Source of the DNA: Maribacter sp. PR1
Lineage (GTDB): Bacteria; Bacteroidota; Bacteroidia; Flavobacteriales; Flavobacteriaceae
Assembly (NCBI RefSeq): GCF_028464145.1
Contig: NZ_JAQPCG010000002.1
Coordinates: 62,001 to 126,000 of the forward strand
Direction of reading: 5' to 3'
DNA: 64,000 nucleotides
This document shows positions 25,613-34,726 of this stretch, one piece after another (the first letter of the stretch is position 1; every line of letters begins with the position of its first letter). Under the pieces are notes generated by a model. The model was not told the origin of the DNA and searched no databases. It was given only the letters and a program-made list of their open reading frames with translations. Both the position numbers and the translations under genes were made by a program.

Positions 25613-26590
25613 ATGAGAAAAATAGCGTTCTTAATGCTGCCTTTCCTTATGATTCACTCCTGTAAACAGGATAACAAAAGCAATTCGGAACAGGTAAATA
25701 GCAGAACGCCAACCGAAGTTTCGACCTCAAAAAACATAGACTATTCTGGAAATTATGTAGACGATGGCTATGTTAAGAAAAATGAAGGTTATGACTGGAT
25801 AGCCGTAATCGTAAATAAAATAGATGACAATAGCATCTCAGTTTCAGTCCGTTCAAGGGCGGATAAAAAAAGGCCAACCTGCACCTTTGACACCAAGGCC
25901 TATAAGAAAAATGAGGGTGTCTACGAGGCGGTTTATAAAGGTAAAAAAATAAGATTTCGTTTTTCAAACGACTCCATATCTATAGCCCCAGAAAATCCAG
26001 AAGACGATGGGGTTTTGTCCTTTTTCTGTAGTGGTGGAGCCAGTTTCACGGGAACGTATCGAAAAATAGATGGTGAACTTGACAAAAAACAGGTCGACCC
26101 CACTTCTTTTTCCAAAGTACTCAATCTACAAGGTGTTGGTTTTAATGTCTCATCTTTAGAAAAAGAAGAGAACATGCTCTCCATATTTACTTTCGGATTG
26201 CAGGAGCAGGAATATAATGAATCATTCAATATAACTGGTGAAAGCGTAATTAATGCCGAAGTTGAGGACCTAAACTCGGATGGCTCCCCAGAACTTTTGG
26301 TTTACACGCAATCCGTTGAAAGTAATAAATACGGCAAGGTTTATGCCTTTTCGGTAAACAATATGAAATCCATGAGCCAAGTATACTTTCCTCCCGTATC
26401 GGAAAATTCCAGAATCAATAAAGGATATAATGGCCATGATGAATTTTTTGTTGTAGAAAACAATCTGGTTCAGCGCTTTCCTGTGTTCAACGACGAAGAC
26501 TCTAGTGGTGAGACTAGACAAGTTTCCTACACCTTAGTGGACGGAGAAGCTATGAGAAAATTTGAAGTGGATTCGATTACGGATTATTAA
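25613..26590 (+). CDS. Lipoprotein of unknown function
   Basis: Start chosen at the Met opening MRKIAFLMLPFLMIHSC, a lipoprotein signal with lipobox Cys 17; an ATG eight codons upstream is less likely. I do not recognise a family over the full 325 residues. The N-terminal half is a small beta-barrel-like region (YSGNYVDDGYVKKNEGYDWI ... SVSVRSRADKKRPTC ... FTGTYRKIDGELDKK). The C-terminal half holds an FG-GAP-like calcium-type loop, EDLNSDGSPELLVY, followed by beta strands. It is the last of the lipoprotein run. Function unknown; an outer-membrane or periplasmic location is expected. Confidence 0.72.
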   Translation: MRKIAFLMLPFLMIHSCKQDNKSNSEQVNSRTPTEVSTSKNIDYSGNYVDDGYVKKNEGYDWIAVIVNKIDDNSISVSVRSRADKKRPTCTFDTKAYKKNEGVYEAVYKGKKIRFRFSNDSISIAPENPEDDGVLSFFCSGGASFTGTYRKIDGELDKKQVDPTSFSKVLNLQGVGFNVSSLEKEENMLSIFTFGLQEQEYNESFNITGESVINAEVEDLNSDGSPELLVYTQSVESNKYGKVYAFSVNNMKSMSQVYFPPVSENSRINKGYNGHDEFFVVENNLVQRFPVFNDEDSSGETRQVSYTLVDGEAMRKFEVDSITDY

Positions 26591-26633
26591 AACAGGCAAA
26601 TAGTGCCGTCGAGGCGCTAATTCTAAAACTTTT

Positions 26634-26670
26634 GCCAGAATTATCAGGTAGCTTCACGCCAGAATTATCA
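26634..26670. repeat. Two direct repeats GCCAGAATTATCA upstream of YdeI/CDGSH gene
   Basis: The 13-mer gccagaattatca occurs at 26634-26646 and 26658-26670, 24 bp apart, ending 16 bp before the next start codon. It may be an operator or a short duplication; nothing else in the gap explains it. Confidence 0.4.
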
Positions 26671-26686
26671 AATAAGCCAAATCTCC

Positions 26687-27322
26687 ATGAATCCAAAGGT
26701 TTCTGAGTTTATTGGAAAACAAAAAAGATGGCCCGATGAAATTGCGCTAATCAGGCAAATTTTGCTGGATTGTGGACTTGTGGAAGCTTTTAAGTGGGGC
26801 AGTCCGTGCTATATATACTATGATAAAAATATTTCTCTCATCGGTTCCTTTAAAGATTTTTGTTGCCTTGCTTTTTTTAAAGGTGCCCTACTCAAGGATT
26901 CCGAAGGTATCCTAAAACAGCAAGGGGAAAATACGCAGTCGGCAAGAATAGTTCCTTTTACCAACGTAAGTGAGATTATTCGGTTAAGGCCAATACTCAA
27001 GACTTATGTCTTAGAAGCCATTGAGGTGGAAAAATCAGGTTTAAGAATTGATTACAAAAAAGCCGAGGCAATGGAGCGCCCTGAAGAGCTTCAGCTTAAG
27101 TTTGATAGGGACCCAGACTTTGAGTCGGCCTTTCAAAACCTTACCTCCGGACGACAAAAAGGATATTTATTATATTTTTCAGGTGCAAAACAAGCAAAGA
27201 CCCGAGAATCCCGTATTGAAAAATACAGGGCCAGAATATTAGATGGTAAGGGAATGCACGATTGTGTCTGTGGCCATTCCCAAAAAATGCCTTCTTGCGA
27301 CGGGTCCCATAAATATATTTGA
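26687..27322 (+). CDS. YdeI/OmpD-associated (DUF1801-type) protein with C-terminal CDGSH iron-sulfur motif
   Basis: Residues 1-120 follow the DUF1801/YdeI fold (IRQILLDCGLVEAFKWGSPC, DFCCLAFFKGALLKD), and about 125-190 the YdeI C-terminal helical part (FDRDPDFESAFQNLTSGRQK, then ESRIEKYRARILDGKGMHD). The last 19 residues are CVCGHSQKMPSCDGSHKYI. This fits the CDGSH [2Fe-2S] signature C-x-C-x2-S-x3-P-x-C-D-G-S-H exactly, with ligands Cys193, Cys195, Cys204 and His208. CDGSH clusters are redox-active and labile. Cluster binding here is inference, because the motif stands without the usual flanking strands. No signal peptide, so it should be cytoplasmic. It precedes a TSUP permease by 39 bp. Confidence 0.85.
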   Translation: MNPKVSEFIGKQKRWPDEIALIRQILLDCGLVEAFKWGSPCYIYYDKNISLIGSFKDFCCLAFFKGALLKDSEGILKQQGENTQSARIVPFTNVSEIIRLRPILKTYVLEAIEVEKSGLRIDYKKAEAMERPEELQLKFDRDPDFESAFQNLTSGRQKGYLLYFSGAKQAKTRESRIEKYRARILDGKGMHDCVCGHSQKMPSCDGSHKYI

Positions 27323-27361
27323 GTAAATTGGAATCTGTAGGAACCTAATGATTCCATTGCC

Positions 27362-28099
27362 ATGAACAAGCTCAACTATCTTTTCTTGCTACTAGCCTTG
27401 GTGGCCGAAATCATAGGCACCGTGGGCGGTTTTGGGTCTTCTGTGTTTTTTGTGCCTATTGGGAATTTTTTCTTTGATTTCCATTTTGTTCTAGGTCTTA
27501 CCGCCCTTTTCCATTTGTTTAGCAATGTGAGTAAAATCATGTTGTTTAAAAAAGGACTGGATAAAAAGTTGCTGATGAACATTGGTATACCGTCCGTTAT
27601 ATTCGTGATTATTGGTGGGTTTTTGACCAAGGTTGTGGATAGTTCCTTTTTGGAAATAACGCTTGCTTTGTTTTTGGTTAGCCTTAGTTTACTGTTCCTA
27701 ATTAAAAAAGACTTGGTTATTAATCCAAATAAAAAGAATGCGATAACTGGTGGGGTGTTGTCCGGATTTTCCGCGGGGTTGTTAGGTACGGGAGGTGCTA
27801 TTCGAGGTCTTACCATGGCGGCCTTTAATCTGGAAAAAAGTGTGTTTATCGCTACCTCCGCCTTTATTGATTTTTTTATAGATTTTACTAGAACCTTTGT
27901 CTATTTCAACAATGGCTATATTCAAAAAGAACATCTGATTTACTTGCCTTTTTTATTAATCATTGGAGTTTCCGGCACTTATCTAGGCAAACGTATCCTT
28001 CAATATATCAAGCAGGATAAGTTTAAAAGAATATCCTTGTTGCTCATATTGCTCATTGGCCTTGTAACCTTGGCCAATATTCTAATAAAACTATATTAA
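27362..28099 (+). CDS. TSUP family permease (TauE/SafE type)
   Basis: The 245-residue protein is almost entirely membrane segments, about seven or eight. The first TauE/SafE repeat has AEIIGTVGGFGSSVFFVPIG and the second GGVLSGFSAGLLGTGGAIRG, the paired glycine-rich motifs of the family. Members export or import small organic sulfur compounds such as sulfite, sulfoacetate or taurine; the substrate is not predictable here. Start is ATG. It may be co-transcribed with the upstream CDGSH gene. Confidence 0.9.
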   Translation: MNKLNYLFLLLALVAEIIGTVGGFGSSVFFVPIGNFFFDFHFVLGLTALFHLFSNVSKIMLFKKGLDKKLLMNIGIPSVIFVIIGGFLTKVVDSSFLEITLALFLVSLSLLFLIKKDLVINPNKKNAITGGVLSGFSAGLLGTGGAIRGLTMAAFNLEKSVFIATSAFIDFFIDFTRTFVYFNNGYIQKEHLIYLPFLLIIGVSGTYLGKRILQYIKQDKFKRISLLLILLIGLVTLANILIKLY

Positions 28100-28244
28100 T
28101 TACCGGATTTACACTTGTTTTAGATTTTTGTTAATCCCTAACTTTTCTCCCCTTATGTTATTTCTTGGTAAAACATGATGTGGTCCCTGGTTCTATGTTT
28201 TTTTATGGCCTATTTTAGGAGCTTAATCTGTTTACCTTCGAGAA

Positions 28245-29525
28245 ATGACAAAAAGAAAGTTGGCCTTAGTTCTATTATCCTTAATCAGTGTACTGTTTTT
28301 TTCAGGATGTAAAAGCAGTTCTAGCGCAATTTCCTTACCTACCTTAAATTCCGATGAAACCCTAAACAAACCTTATGTTATCTTGGTATCGTTGGATGGC
28401 TTTCGCTGGGATTATGTGGAGCGATTTAACCCTCCTTTCTTAACCCGGTTTATTGAAAAAGGTGTTCGGGCAGAGTCTTTGATTCCTTCCTTTCCCTCCA
28501 AGACCTTTCCAAACCATTATACGATTGCAACGGGTATGTATCCTGAAAAACACGGACTTATAGGTAACCGTTTTTACAGTCACAAAAAGGACCAGGTTTA
28601 CAGTATTGGAAATCGAGAAGTTGTGGAAGACGGAACCTTTTATGGTGGAATTCCCCTTTGGATACAAGCGGGAAGGTCCGGAATGGTTACGGCAAGTTAC
28701 TTTTTCGTGGGCTCAGAAGCGAATATTCTAGGCTCATGGCCTACTTATTATGAAAAGTACGATGAGTCCATAAAAAACAAGGAGAGGGTGTCAAAGGTGC
28801 TCCAATGGCTTTCATTGCCAGTAAAAAAAAGACCACATTTAGTAACCATGTACTTTTCCGATATGGATGATACTGGACATTTATTTGGCCCAAATGTCGA
28901 TAATGAACTAAAAAAGACCCTAATGGGATTAGACAAAAACTTGGAATCATTATTTGAAGGGGTAAAAGCTACTGGGCTTCCGGTGGATATCATAATAGTG
29001 TCGGACCATGGTATGGTGGAGGTGCCTAAAGAGAACTATATTCCTATAGACCCTTTAAAAAACGATTCGTTGTACTCCATTATCGACAATGGCGCAATTG
29101 TAAACATTCATTTGAAAAATAGGCAAGACCTAGGGCCCGTCATTGATTCTTTACGAGAAAAAGAAAATCATTTTAAGGTTTACCAAACAAAGGACACCCC
29201 TGGATTTGAATATAAACCCAAAAACAAGGATTGGGGTGAGGTTCAGGTGATTCCAGATTTCGGGTATTATTTTGCCTCACAAAAGAATATTGAAACAAAA
29301 ATTGCAAACGCGAAGACCACTTTTGGAGTTCATGGGTATGACCCAAAACATCAAGAAATGCATGGGATTTTCTATGCCAACGGCCCAAGTTTTAAAGAAA
29401 ATTACACGGCTTCTTCTTTTAAAAACATTCACATATATCCTTTGGTGTGTAAAATCTTAGGATTAGCTGTTCCTAGCGACATCGACGGGGAATTAAAATT
29501 TGTACAACAGATGCTACAAAACTAA
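28245..29525 (+). CDS. Ectonucleotide pyrophosphatase/phosphodiesterase lipoprotein
   Basis: The signal peptide ends in LFFSGC (Cys 22), giving a lipoprotein. The alkaline-phosphatase-superfamily core shows VSLDGFRWDY (metal Asp51), SKTFPNHYTIATGMYPEKHG with the Thr87 nucleophile, YFSDMDDTGHLFGP, VSDHGM and a C-terminal FGVHGYDPKHQEMHGIF metal site. All the residues expected for two-zinc NPP enzymes are present. These hydrolyse nucleotide phosphodiester or pyrophosphate bonds outside the cytoplasm, probably for phosphate or nucleoside scavenging. Its stop codon lies 5 bp from that of convergent gltX. Confidence 0.93.
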   Translation: MTKRKLALVLLSLISVLFFSGCKSSSSAISLPTLNSDETLNKPYVILVSLDGFRWDYVERFNPPFLTRFIEKGVRAESLIPSFPSKTFPNHYTIATGMYPEKHGLIGNRFYSHKKDQVYSIGNREVVEDGTFYGGIPLWIQAGRSGMVTASYFFVGSEANILGSWPTYYEKYDESIKNKERVSKVLQWLSLPVKKRPHLVTMYFSDMDDTGHLFGPNVDNELKKTLMGLDKNLESLFEGVKATGLPVDIIIVSDHGMVEVPKENYIPIDPLKNDSLYSIIDNGAIVNIHLKNRQDLGPVIDSLREKENHFKVYQTKDTPGFEYKPKNKDWGEVQVIPDFGYYFASQKNIETKIANAKTTFGVHGYDPKHQEMHGIFYANGPSFKENYTASSFKNIHIYPLVCKILGLAVPSDIDGELKFVQQMLQN

Positions 29526-29530
29526 GTGTT

Positions 29531-31054
29531 CTAGCCTAATCTGGCGATTGCCCTTTTAATTCTATCCATACTCTCGGTTTTCCCAATCATGGCCATGATA
29601 TCGAAAATATGTGGTCCTTTCATATCTCCTACGAGCACCAATCGTAACGGAGGCATTACCTTACCAAAAGACAATTCTTTTTCGGAAATCCAAGATTTTA
29701 CTTTAGTCTCCACATTTTCAGAAGAAAAATCCTTAATAGTATCCACAACCTCTAGCAAATCTCCCATAATTTCCTTGGTGCCTTCCTTCCACTGTTTTTT
29801 TACAACCTTTTCATTATATTCAGTAGGTGCGACAAAGAAATAATCGCTAAGCTCCCAAAAATCGGAAACAAAAGTTGCCCGCTCCTTAATAAGGGATACT
29901 ACGTTGGTCACATATTCTTTAGACCCTATTTCTATTGGCTTTTCAGAAAGTACCTTCATATACATTTCGGCCAAAACCGCATCTTCCTTTTGATGCATAT
30001 ATTGCTGATTATACCATTTGGTTTTTTCTGGATCAAACCGAGCTCCAGATTTATTTACCCTGTCCAAAGAAAAGCTATCTACCAGCTCTTCTAAAGAAAA
30101 AAGCTCCTGTTCCGTACCTGGATTCCAACCCAAAAGTGCTAAAAAGTTAACCACGGCTTCTGGGAAATAACCCGCTTCCCGATAACCCATAGCATCGTTC
30201 CAAGACAAAGGAAAAACCGGAAAACCTCCCTTTTCTCCATCACGCTTGCTCAATTTCCCTTTGCCAACAGGTTTCATAATCAAGGGTAGGTGTGCAAATT
30301 GTGGAGCTTCCCAGCCAAAGGCATCATAAAGTTGCTGGTGCAAGGCCAACGAAGGCAGCCATTCTTCCCCTCGAATAACATGGGATATTTCCATTAAATG
30401 GTCATCCACAATGTTTGCCAAATGATAGGTGGGCATACCATCACTCTTAAAGAGTACTTTATCATCAAGAATATTTGTATCTATCTCTATATCTCCCCTT
30501 ATAATATCCTTTAGATGCAACTTTTCATCCGGCGGAGTTAAAAATCGAATTACATAATCTTCCCCAGATTCCAGTCTTTTCCTTACTTCTTCAGGCATAA
30601 GGGATAGCGAATTATCAAGTTTTAATCGGTTGTGCCAATTATAAATAAATGTTTTTCCCTTGGCCTCATGGTCCTTTCTATGAAAATCCAATCGCTCCGA
30701 AGTGTCAAAGGCATAATACGCCTTACCTTTTTGAATTAATTTCTCTGCAAAATCTTTATATAAGTGTTTGCGCTCACTTTGTCTATAAGGTCCATACTTT
30801 CCATAAGTATCCCCCCGGGCCACCGGAGATGAAGGTCCCTCATCAAATAGAATGCCGCACCAATTAAGGGCGTCCACAATATACTGCTCTGCTCCTTCCA
30901 CAAACCTGTTTTGGTCCGTATCCTCGATACGCAGGATAAAATCGCCCCCATTTTTCTTGGCAAACAAATAATTAAAAAGGGCGGTTCGTACTCCCCCAAT
31001 ATGTAATGGCCCTGTAGGACTGGGCGCAAATCTAACACGTACTTTCTTTGTCAT
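29531..31054 (-). CDS. gltX: Glutamyl-tRNA synthetase
   Basis: This class I synthetase charges tRNA-Glu. At 507 residues it is normal for the bacterial enzyme. The N terminus has RVRFAPSPTGPLHIGGVRTA with the HIGH-type motif at about 18-21, LRIEDTDQNR follows, and the KMSKS loop KLSKRDGEK is at about 264-272. The C-terminal anticodon-binding helical region ends with SMDRIKRAIARLG. Start is ATG (MTKKVRVRF). With glnS present, the cell charges Gln directly. It is convergent with the NPP gene. Confidence 0.97.
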   Translation of the reverse strand: MTKKVRVRFAPSPTGPLHIGGVRTALFNYLFAKKNGGDFILRIEDTDQNRFVEGAEQYIVDALNWCGILFDEGPSSPVARGDTYGKYGPYRQSERKHLYKDFAEKLIQKGKAYYAFDTSERLDFHRKDHEAKGKTFIYNWHNRLKLDNSLSLMPEEVRKRLESGEDYVIRFLTPPDEKLHLKDIIRGDIEIDTNILDDKVLFKSDGMPTYHLANIVDDHLMEISHVIRGEEWLPSLALHQQLYDAFGWEAPQFAHLPLIMKPVGKGKLSKRDGEKGGFPVFPLSWNDAMGYREAGYFPEAVVNFLALLGWNPGTEQELFSLEELVDSFSLDRVNKSGARFDPEKTKWYNQQYMHQKEDAVLAEMYMKVLSEKPIEIGSKEYVTNVVSLIKERATFVSDFWELSDYFFVAPTEYNEKVVKKQWKEGTKEIMGDLLEVVDTIKDFSSENVETKVKSWISEKELSFGKVMPPLRLVLVGDMKGPHIFDIMAMIGKTESMDRIKRAIARLG

Positions 31055-31058
31055 GTCG

Positions 31059-31066
31059 CAAAGGTA
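31059..31066 (-). promoter_or_regulatory. Candidate -7 box of gltX promoter
   Basis: TACCTTTG on the minus strand fits TAnnTTTG exactly but ends only 4 bp before the ATG, which would give a leaderless or nearly leaderless mRNA. No TTG is seen at -33, so confidence is low. Confidence 0.3.
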
Positions 31067-31240
31067 TAAAAAGGGATGTTCGCTTAAAAGAGGGGTTTCT
31101 CTTATTACATATAATTTGGGACATTGCTTCTTCTTTTGCTATAATAGGCGATTTAAAACTAGGGGTAAGATGCCTTTTAACAAATTTTTCTAAGCTTTAA
31201 AATTGAAAACCTTATATCTTGGTATAAAAATCTACGCAAA

Positions 31241-34200
31241 TTGCAGTCTTACAGCATTATATTAGAAAAATTAAATGAGTTCATTCGTAAACATTACACC
31301 CAAAAACTAATAAAGGGTGTTATTCTTTTTACGGCACTTGGCCTCTTATTTTTTCTTGCCGTAGTAGGTATTGAATTTGCCCTCTGGTTAAATTCGACCG
31401 GAAGGCTTATCCTGCTCATGGCTTTTCTGTTGGTTGAGGGCTATTTACTTTATAAATACATTTTTGTTCCTGTTTTTTATCTGTTCAAAATTAAAAAGGG
31501 TATCACGACAAAAGATGCATCCTTAATGATCGGGAAGCATTTTCCAGAAGTGGGCGATAAATTGTACAATCTCTTGGATTTGGCCGATAATCCAGAAAAA
31601 TCGGAGCTTTTACTCGCAAGTATTGAACAACGTTCGGAGCATCTAAAACCTATTCCTTTTAAAAATGCGGTCAACACAAAAGAACCACTGCGATATATAA
31701 AGTTTGCCTTAATTCCGCTTTTGTTTTTTGGTGTTTTATGGGTTTCTGGCAATTGGGAAACTTTCTTTGGAAGCTATACCCGGGTAGTGAACTATAATCT
31801 AGCTTATGAACCGCCCGACCCCTTTAGGTTCGAACTACTTTCCCCTCAATTACAGGTTGTCGAGAGTGAACCCTTTACCTTTCAAGTTGCAACTAGTGGT
31901 GAAGTTAAACCTGAAAATGTTTTTGTTGTTTTGGACGGAAGAGAAATCTTATTACAGGAGGTGGACGGGATTTATCAATATACCTTATCGCCCCCAATTA
32001 ACACGGCGACCTTTAATTTTAAGGGAAACAATGTAAGATCTAGAGACTATCAACTTATCGCCCTGAAGGCACCCGCTATTTCGGACTTTAATATGCGCTT
32101 GGACTACCCAAATTATCTTAAAAAAAATACGGAAATCATTAAAAGTACAGGGAATGCACTGCTTCCTGAAGGCACTAAGGTTACCTGGGAAATCAAAGGG
32201 CAGGATACCGAAGAAATAAAGCTTATTACAAGGGATACCAGTCTAGTCTTTAATAACGAACAGAATAATTTCACCTTATCCAAACCGATTTATTCCAACT
32301 TGGATTATCAGCTTTCGACCTCAAACTCGAACGTCCGCGACTATGAAACCCTAGGCTATTCCTTTCAAGTAATAAAAGATGGATATCCGACCATTAAGGT
32401 GGAGCAAGTTTTGGATTCCTTGGAGCCAAATATTTCCTATTACTCCGGGGAGGCGACGGATGATTATGGCCTAAGAAAAGTAGAATTAATTTATTACGAG
32501 CAAGGGAATGAAGAAATCAAAAAAGCATTGGACCTAAATAAGCCCCAAAGCAACTTTCACCAATTTTATTATACTTTCCCATCTGGTTTGAACTTAGAAG
32601 AAGGAAAAAATTACGCGTTTTATTTTCAGGTCACAGACAATGATGGGATACATGGTGGTAAAAAAGTGAAAAGCGGAGTTTTCACTCAAGAAATTTTAGA
32701 CGGAAATCAATTAAAGAACAAAGAGCTCGAGTCCCAACAATCGATAATAAACAACCTAGACAAATCTCTGGAAAAGGCCGCAGAACAGCGTGAAACCTTA
32801 AAAGAGATCAATGCCTTGCAAAAAGAAAAGAATCGTCTGGACTTTAACGACAAAAATCAGGTCAAGGATTTCTTGGAAAAACAGGAGCAGCAAGAGGAAT
32901 TAATGCAAAAATTTAGCAAAGAGCTTAAGGACAACCTAGAAAAAGGAGGAAAGGATGACAAACTAAATCAACTTCTACAAGAACGTCTGGAGCGCCAGGA
33001 AATAGAGGCTAGAAAAAACCAGAAACTACTAGAAGAGCTCAACAAGATTGCGGATAAAATTAATAAGGATGAGTTGGGTCAACGACTTGAAGAATTAGGA
33101 AAGAAACAACAAAACTCGGAACGTAGCTTAGAACAATTGGTTGAGCTTACCAAGCGCTATTATGTTACCGAAAAAGCCTCACAACTGGCCAATGATCTAG
33201 AAAAACTGGCAGAACAGCAAGAAATTCTATCACAACTTAATATTGGCAAAGATTTTTCCGAAAAGGAGCAACAGAAATTGAATGAGGACTTTGAAAATAT
33301 TGCCAAGGAACTGGAGGAATTACAAAAGGATAATCGTCAATTGAAAAAGCCAGTCGAACTGAACATCGACAAAGACAAGGAAGCGGGAGTAAAGGACAAT
33401 CAGAACACTGCTCTTGAGGAAATAAAAAAGCATCAAGGTAACGAACAAAGTTCGGATACGGAATCCATGGAGCAAAATGCAAATAAGGCCAAGCAAAATC
33501 AAAAGTCCGCTGCCGAAAAAATGAAGGAGATGAGCGAAGAACTAGGCAAATCCTCAATGAGCGGAGGATCGAGCGGTTCTTCAGCTGCAGAAGATGCTGA
33601 AATGCTTAGGCAGATTTTGGATAACCTAATAATTTTTTCATTTAAACAAGAGAATCTTTTTGACAAACTGAGCATCCAGGAACGGGAAGATATTTCGCAA
33701 TATTCTGAAACCGTTAGAAACCAAAAAGAACTTCGTGGTTTATTTGAGCATGTAGACGACAGTCTTTTTGCCTTATCCTTGAGGCAGGCAGAACTTTCGG
33801 AATTCGTAAACGAACAGATTACAGAAGTTTACTATAACATAGACAAGTCTTTAGAAAGTATAACCGAAGGACAAATATACCAAGGGGTATCTTATCAAAA
33901 ATACGTGTTGACTGCATCCAACAGCTTGGCAGATTTTCTTGCCCATGTTTTGGAAAACATGCAACAAAGTATGCAAATGGGCAAGGGAAGTGGGCAAAGC
34001 CAAGAAGGATTTCAATTACCTGATATAATTAAACAACAACAATCCGTTGGAGAAAAAATGGGTCAATCCGGAAGTCAAGGACAAGAAGGTCAAAAAGGTG
34101 AGGGTAAACAAGGTGAATCCGGAGAAAACGGGGAAGGTAAACAGGGAGAGAACGGACAAGGGACAAAAGGAAAAAAAGGTGAACAAGGTGGCCAAGGCCA

Positions 34201-34726
34201 GAGTGGAAGTCAAGGTGAAGGAGAAAATGGAAAAGGTGGGGAAGGGCAAAATGGAAACGGTAATCGTGAAGGAGGTAGTGGACAAGGTCAAGGTTCTATG
34301 AGTGAATCTGAATTACAGGAAATCTACCAAATCTATCAAGAACAGCAAAGAATTAAACAAGAACTGGAAAACCAATTGGAAAACCTCATTAATGATGGGG
34401 ACAGAAAACTGGGGGAGAAACTAATCCGCCAAATGGAAGATTTTCAAAATGAACTCCTAGAAAATGGAATAACACAACGTACGATAACCAAAGCCAACAC
34501 CATTCAATATGAGTTGTTGAAATTGGAAAATGCCGCTTTGAAGCAAGGGCGAAAATCAGAACGCGAAAGCAATACAAACAAACAGGACTTTACTAATCCA
34601 ATAACCACCAAACCCTCATTATTAGATAATTATCGTAACGAGATTGAAATTTTAAACAGACAAGCCTTACCTTTGCGCCAAAATTTTCAAAACCGCGTAA
34701 AAGAGTACTTTAAGGATAATGATTGA
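31241..34726 (+). CDS. DUF4175 family membrane protein with coiled coil and glycine-rich collagen-like region
   Basis: The N terminus (ILEKLNEFIRKHYTQKLIKG) leads into membrane segments at about residues 25-47 and 50-75, with another near 152-168 (LIPLLFFGVLWVSG). A periplasmic beta-rich part follows, to about 490. Residues about 495-730 are long Glu/Lys/Gln-rich coiled coil, and about 913-1022 are Gly-x-x-like low complexity (GQGEKGEQG style). The C-terminal helix is again charged. Length fits the large DUF4175 proteins of Bacteroidota, whose role is not established. Only a TTG start fits, because a stop codon lies upstream in frame and no ATG is near. Its last 8 bp overlap ybeY. Confidence 0.87.
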   Translation: MQSYSIILEKLNEFIRKHYTQKLIKGVILFTALGLLFFLAVVGIEFALWLNSTGRLILLMAFLLVEGYLLYKYIFVPVFYLFKIKKGITTKDASLMIGKHFPEVGDKLYNLLDLADNPEKSELLLASIEQRSEHLKPIPFKNAVNTKEPLRYIKFALIPLLFFGVLWVSGNWETFFGSYTRVVNYNLAYEPPDPFRFELLSPQLQVVESEPFTFQVATSGEVKPENVFVVLDGREILLQEVDGIYQYTLSPPINTATFNFKGNNVRSRDYQLIALKAPAISDFNMRLDYPNYLKKNTEIIKSTGNALLPEGTKVTWEIKGQDTEEIKLITRDTSLVFNNEQNNFTLSKPIYSNLDYQLSTSNSNVRDYETLGYSFQVIKDGYPTIKVEQVLDSLEPNISYYSGEATDDYGLRKVELIYYEQGNEEIKKALDLNKPQSNFHQFYYTFPSGLNLEEGKNYAFYFQVTDNDGIHGGKKVKSGVFTQEILDGNQLKNKELESQQSIINNLDKSLEKAAEQRETLKEINALQKEKNRLDFNDKNQVKDFLEKQEQQEELMQKFSKELKDNLEKGGKDDKLNQLLQERLERQEIEARKNQKLLEELNKIADKINKDELGQRLEELGKKQQNSERSLEQLVELTKRYYVTEKASQLANDLEKLAEQQEILSQLNIGKDFSEKEQQKLNEDFENIAKELEELQKDNRQLKKPVELNIDKDKEAGVKDNQNTALEEIKKHQGNEQSSDTESMEQNANKAKQNQKSAAEKMKEMSEELGKSSMSGGSSGSSAAEDAEMLRQILDNLIIFSFKQENLFDKLSIQEREDISQYSETVRNQKELRGLFEHVDDSLFALSLRQAELSEFVNEQITEVYYNIDKSLESITEGQIYQGVSYQKYVLTASNSLADFLAHVLENMQQSMQMGKGSGQSQEGFQLPDIIKQQQSVGEKMGQSGSQGQEGQKGEGKQGESGENGEGKQGENGQGTKGKKGEQGGQGQSGSQGEGENGKGGEGQNGNGNREGGSGQGQGSMSESELQEIYQIYQEQQRIKQELENQLENLINDGDRKLGEKLIRQMEDFQNELLENGITQRTITKANTIQYELLKLENAALKQGRKSERESNTNKQDFTNPITTKPSLLDNYRNEIEILNRQALPLRQNFQNRVKEYFKDND

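Noticed and set aside
34047..34301. Open frames on both strands across the glycine-rich part of the DUF4175 gene
   Set aside because: Low-complexity shadows of the real frame.
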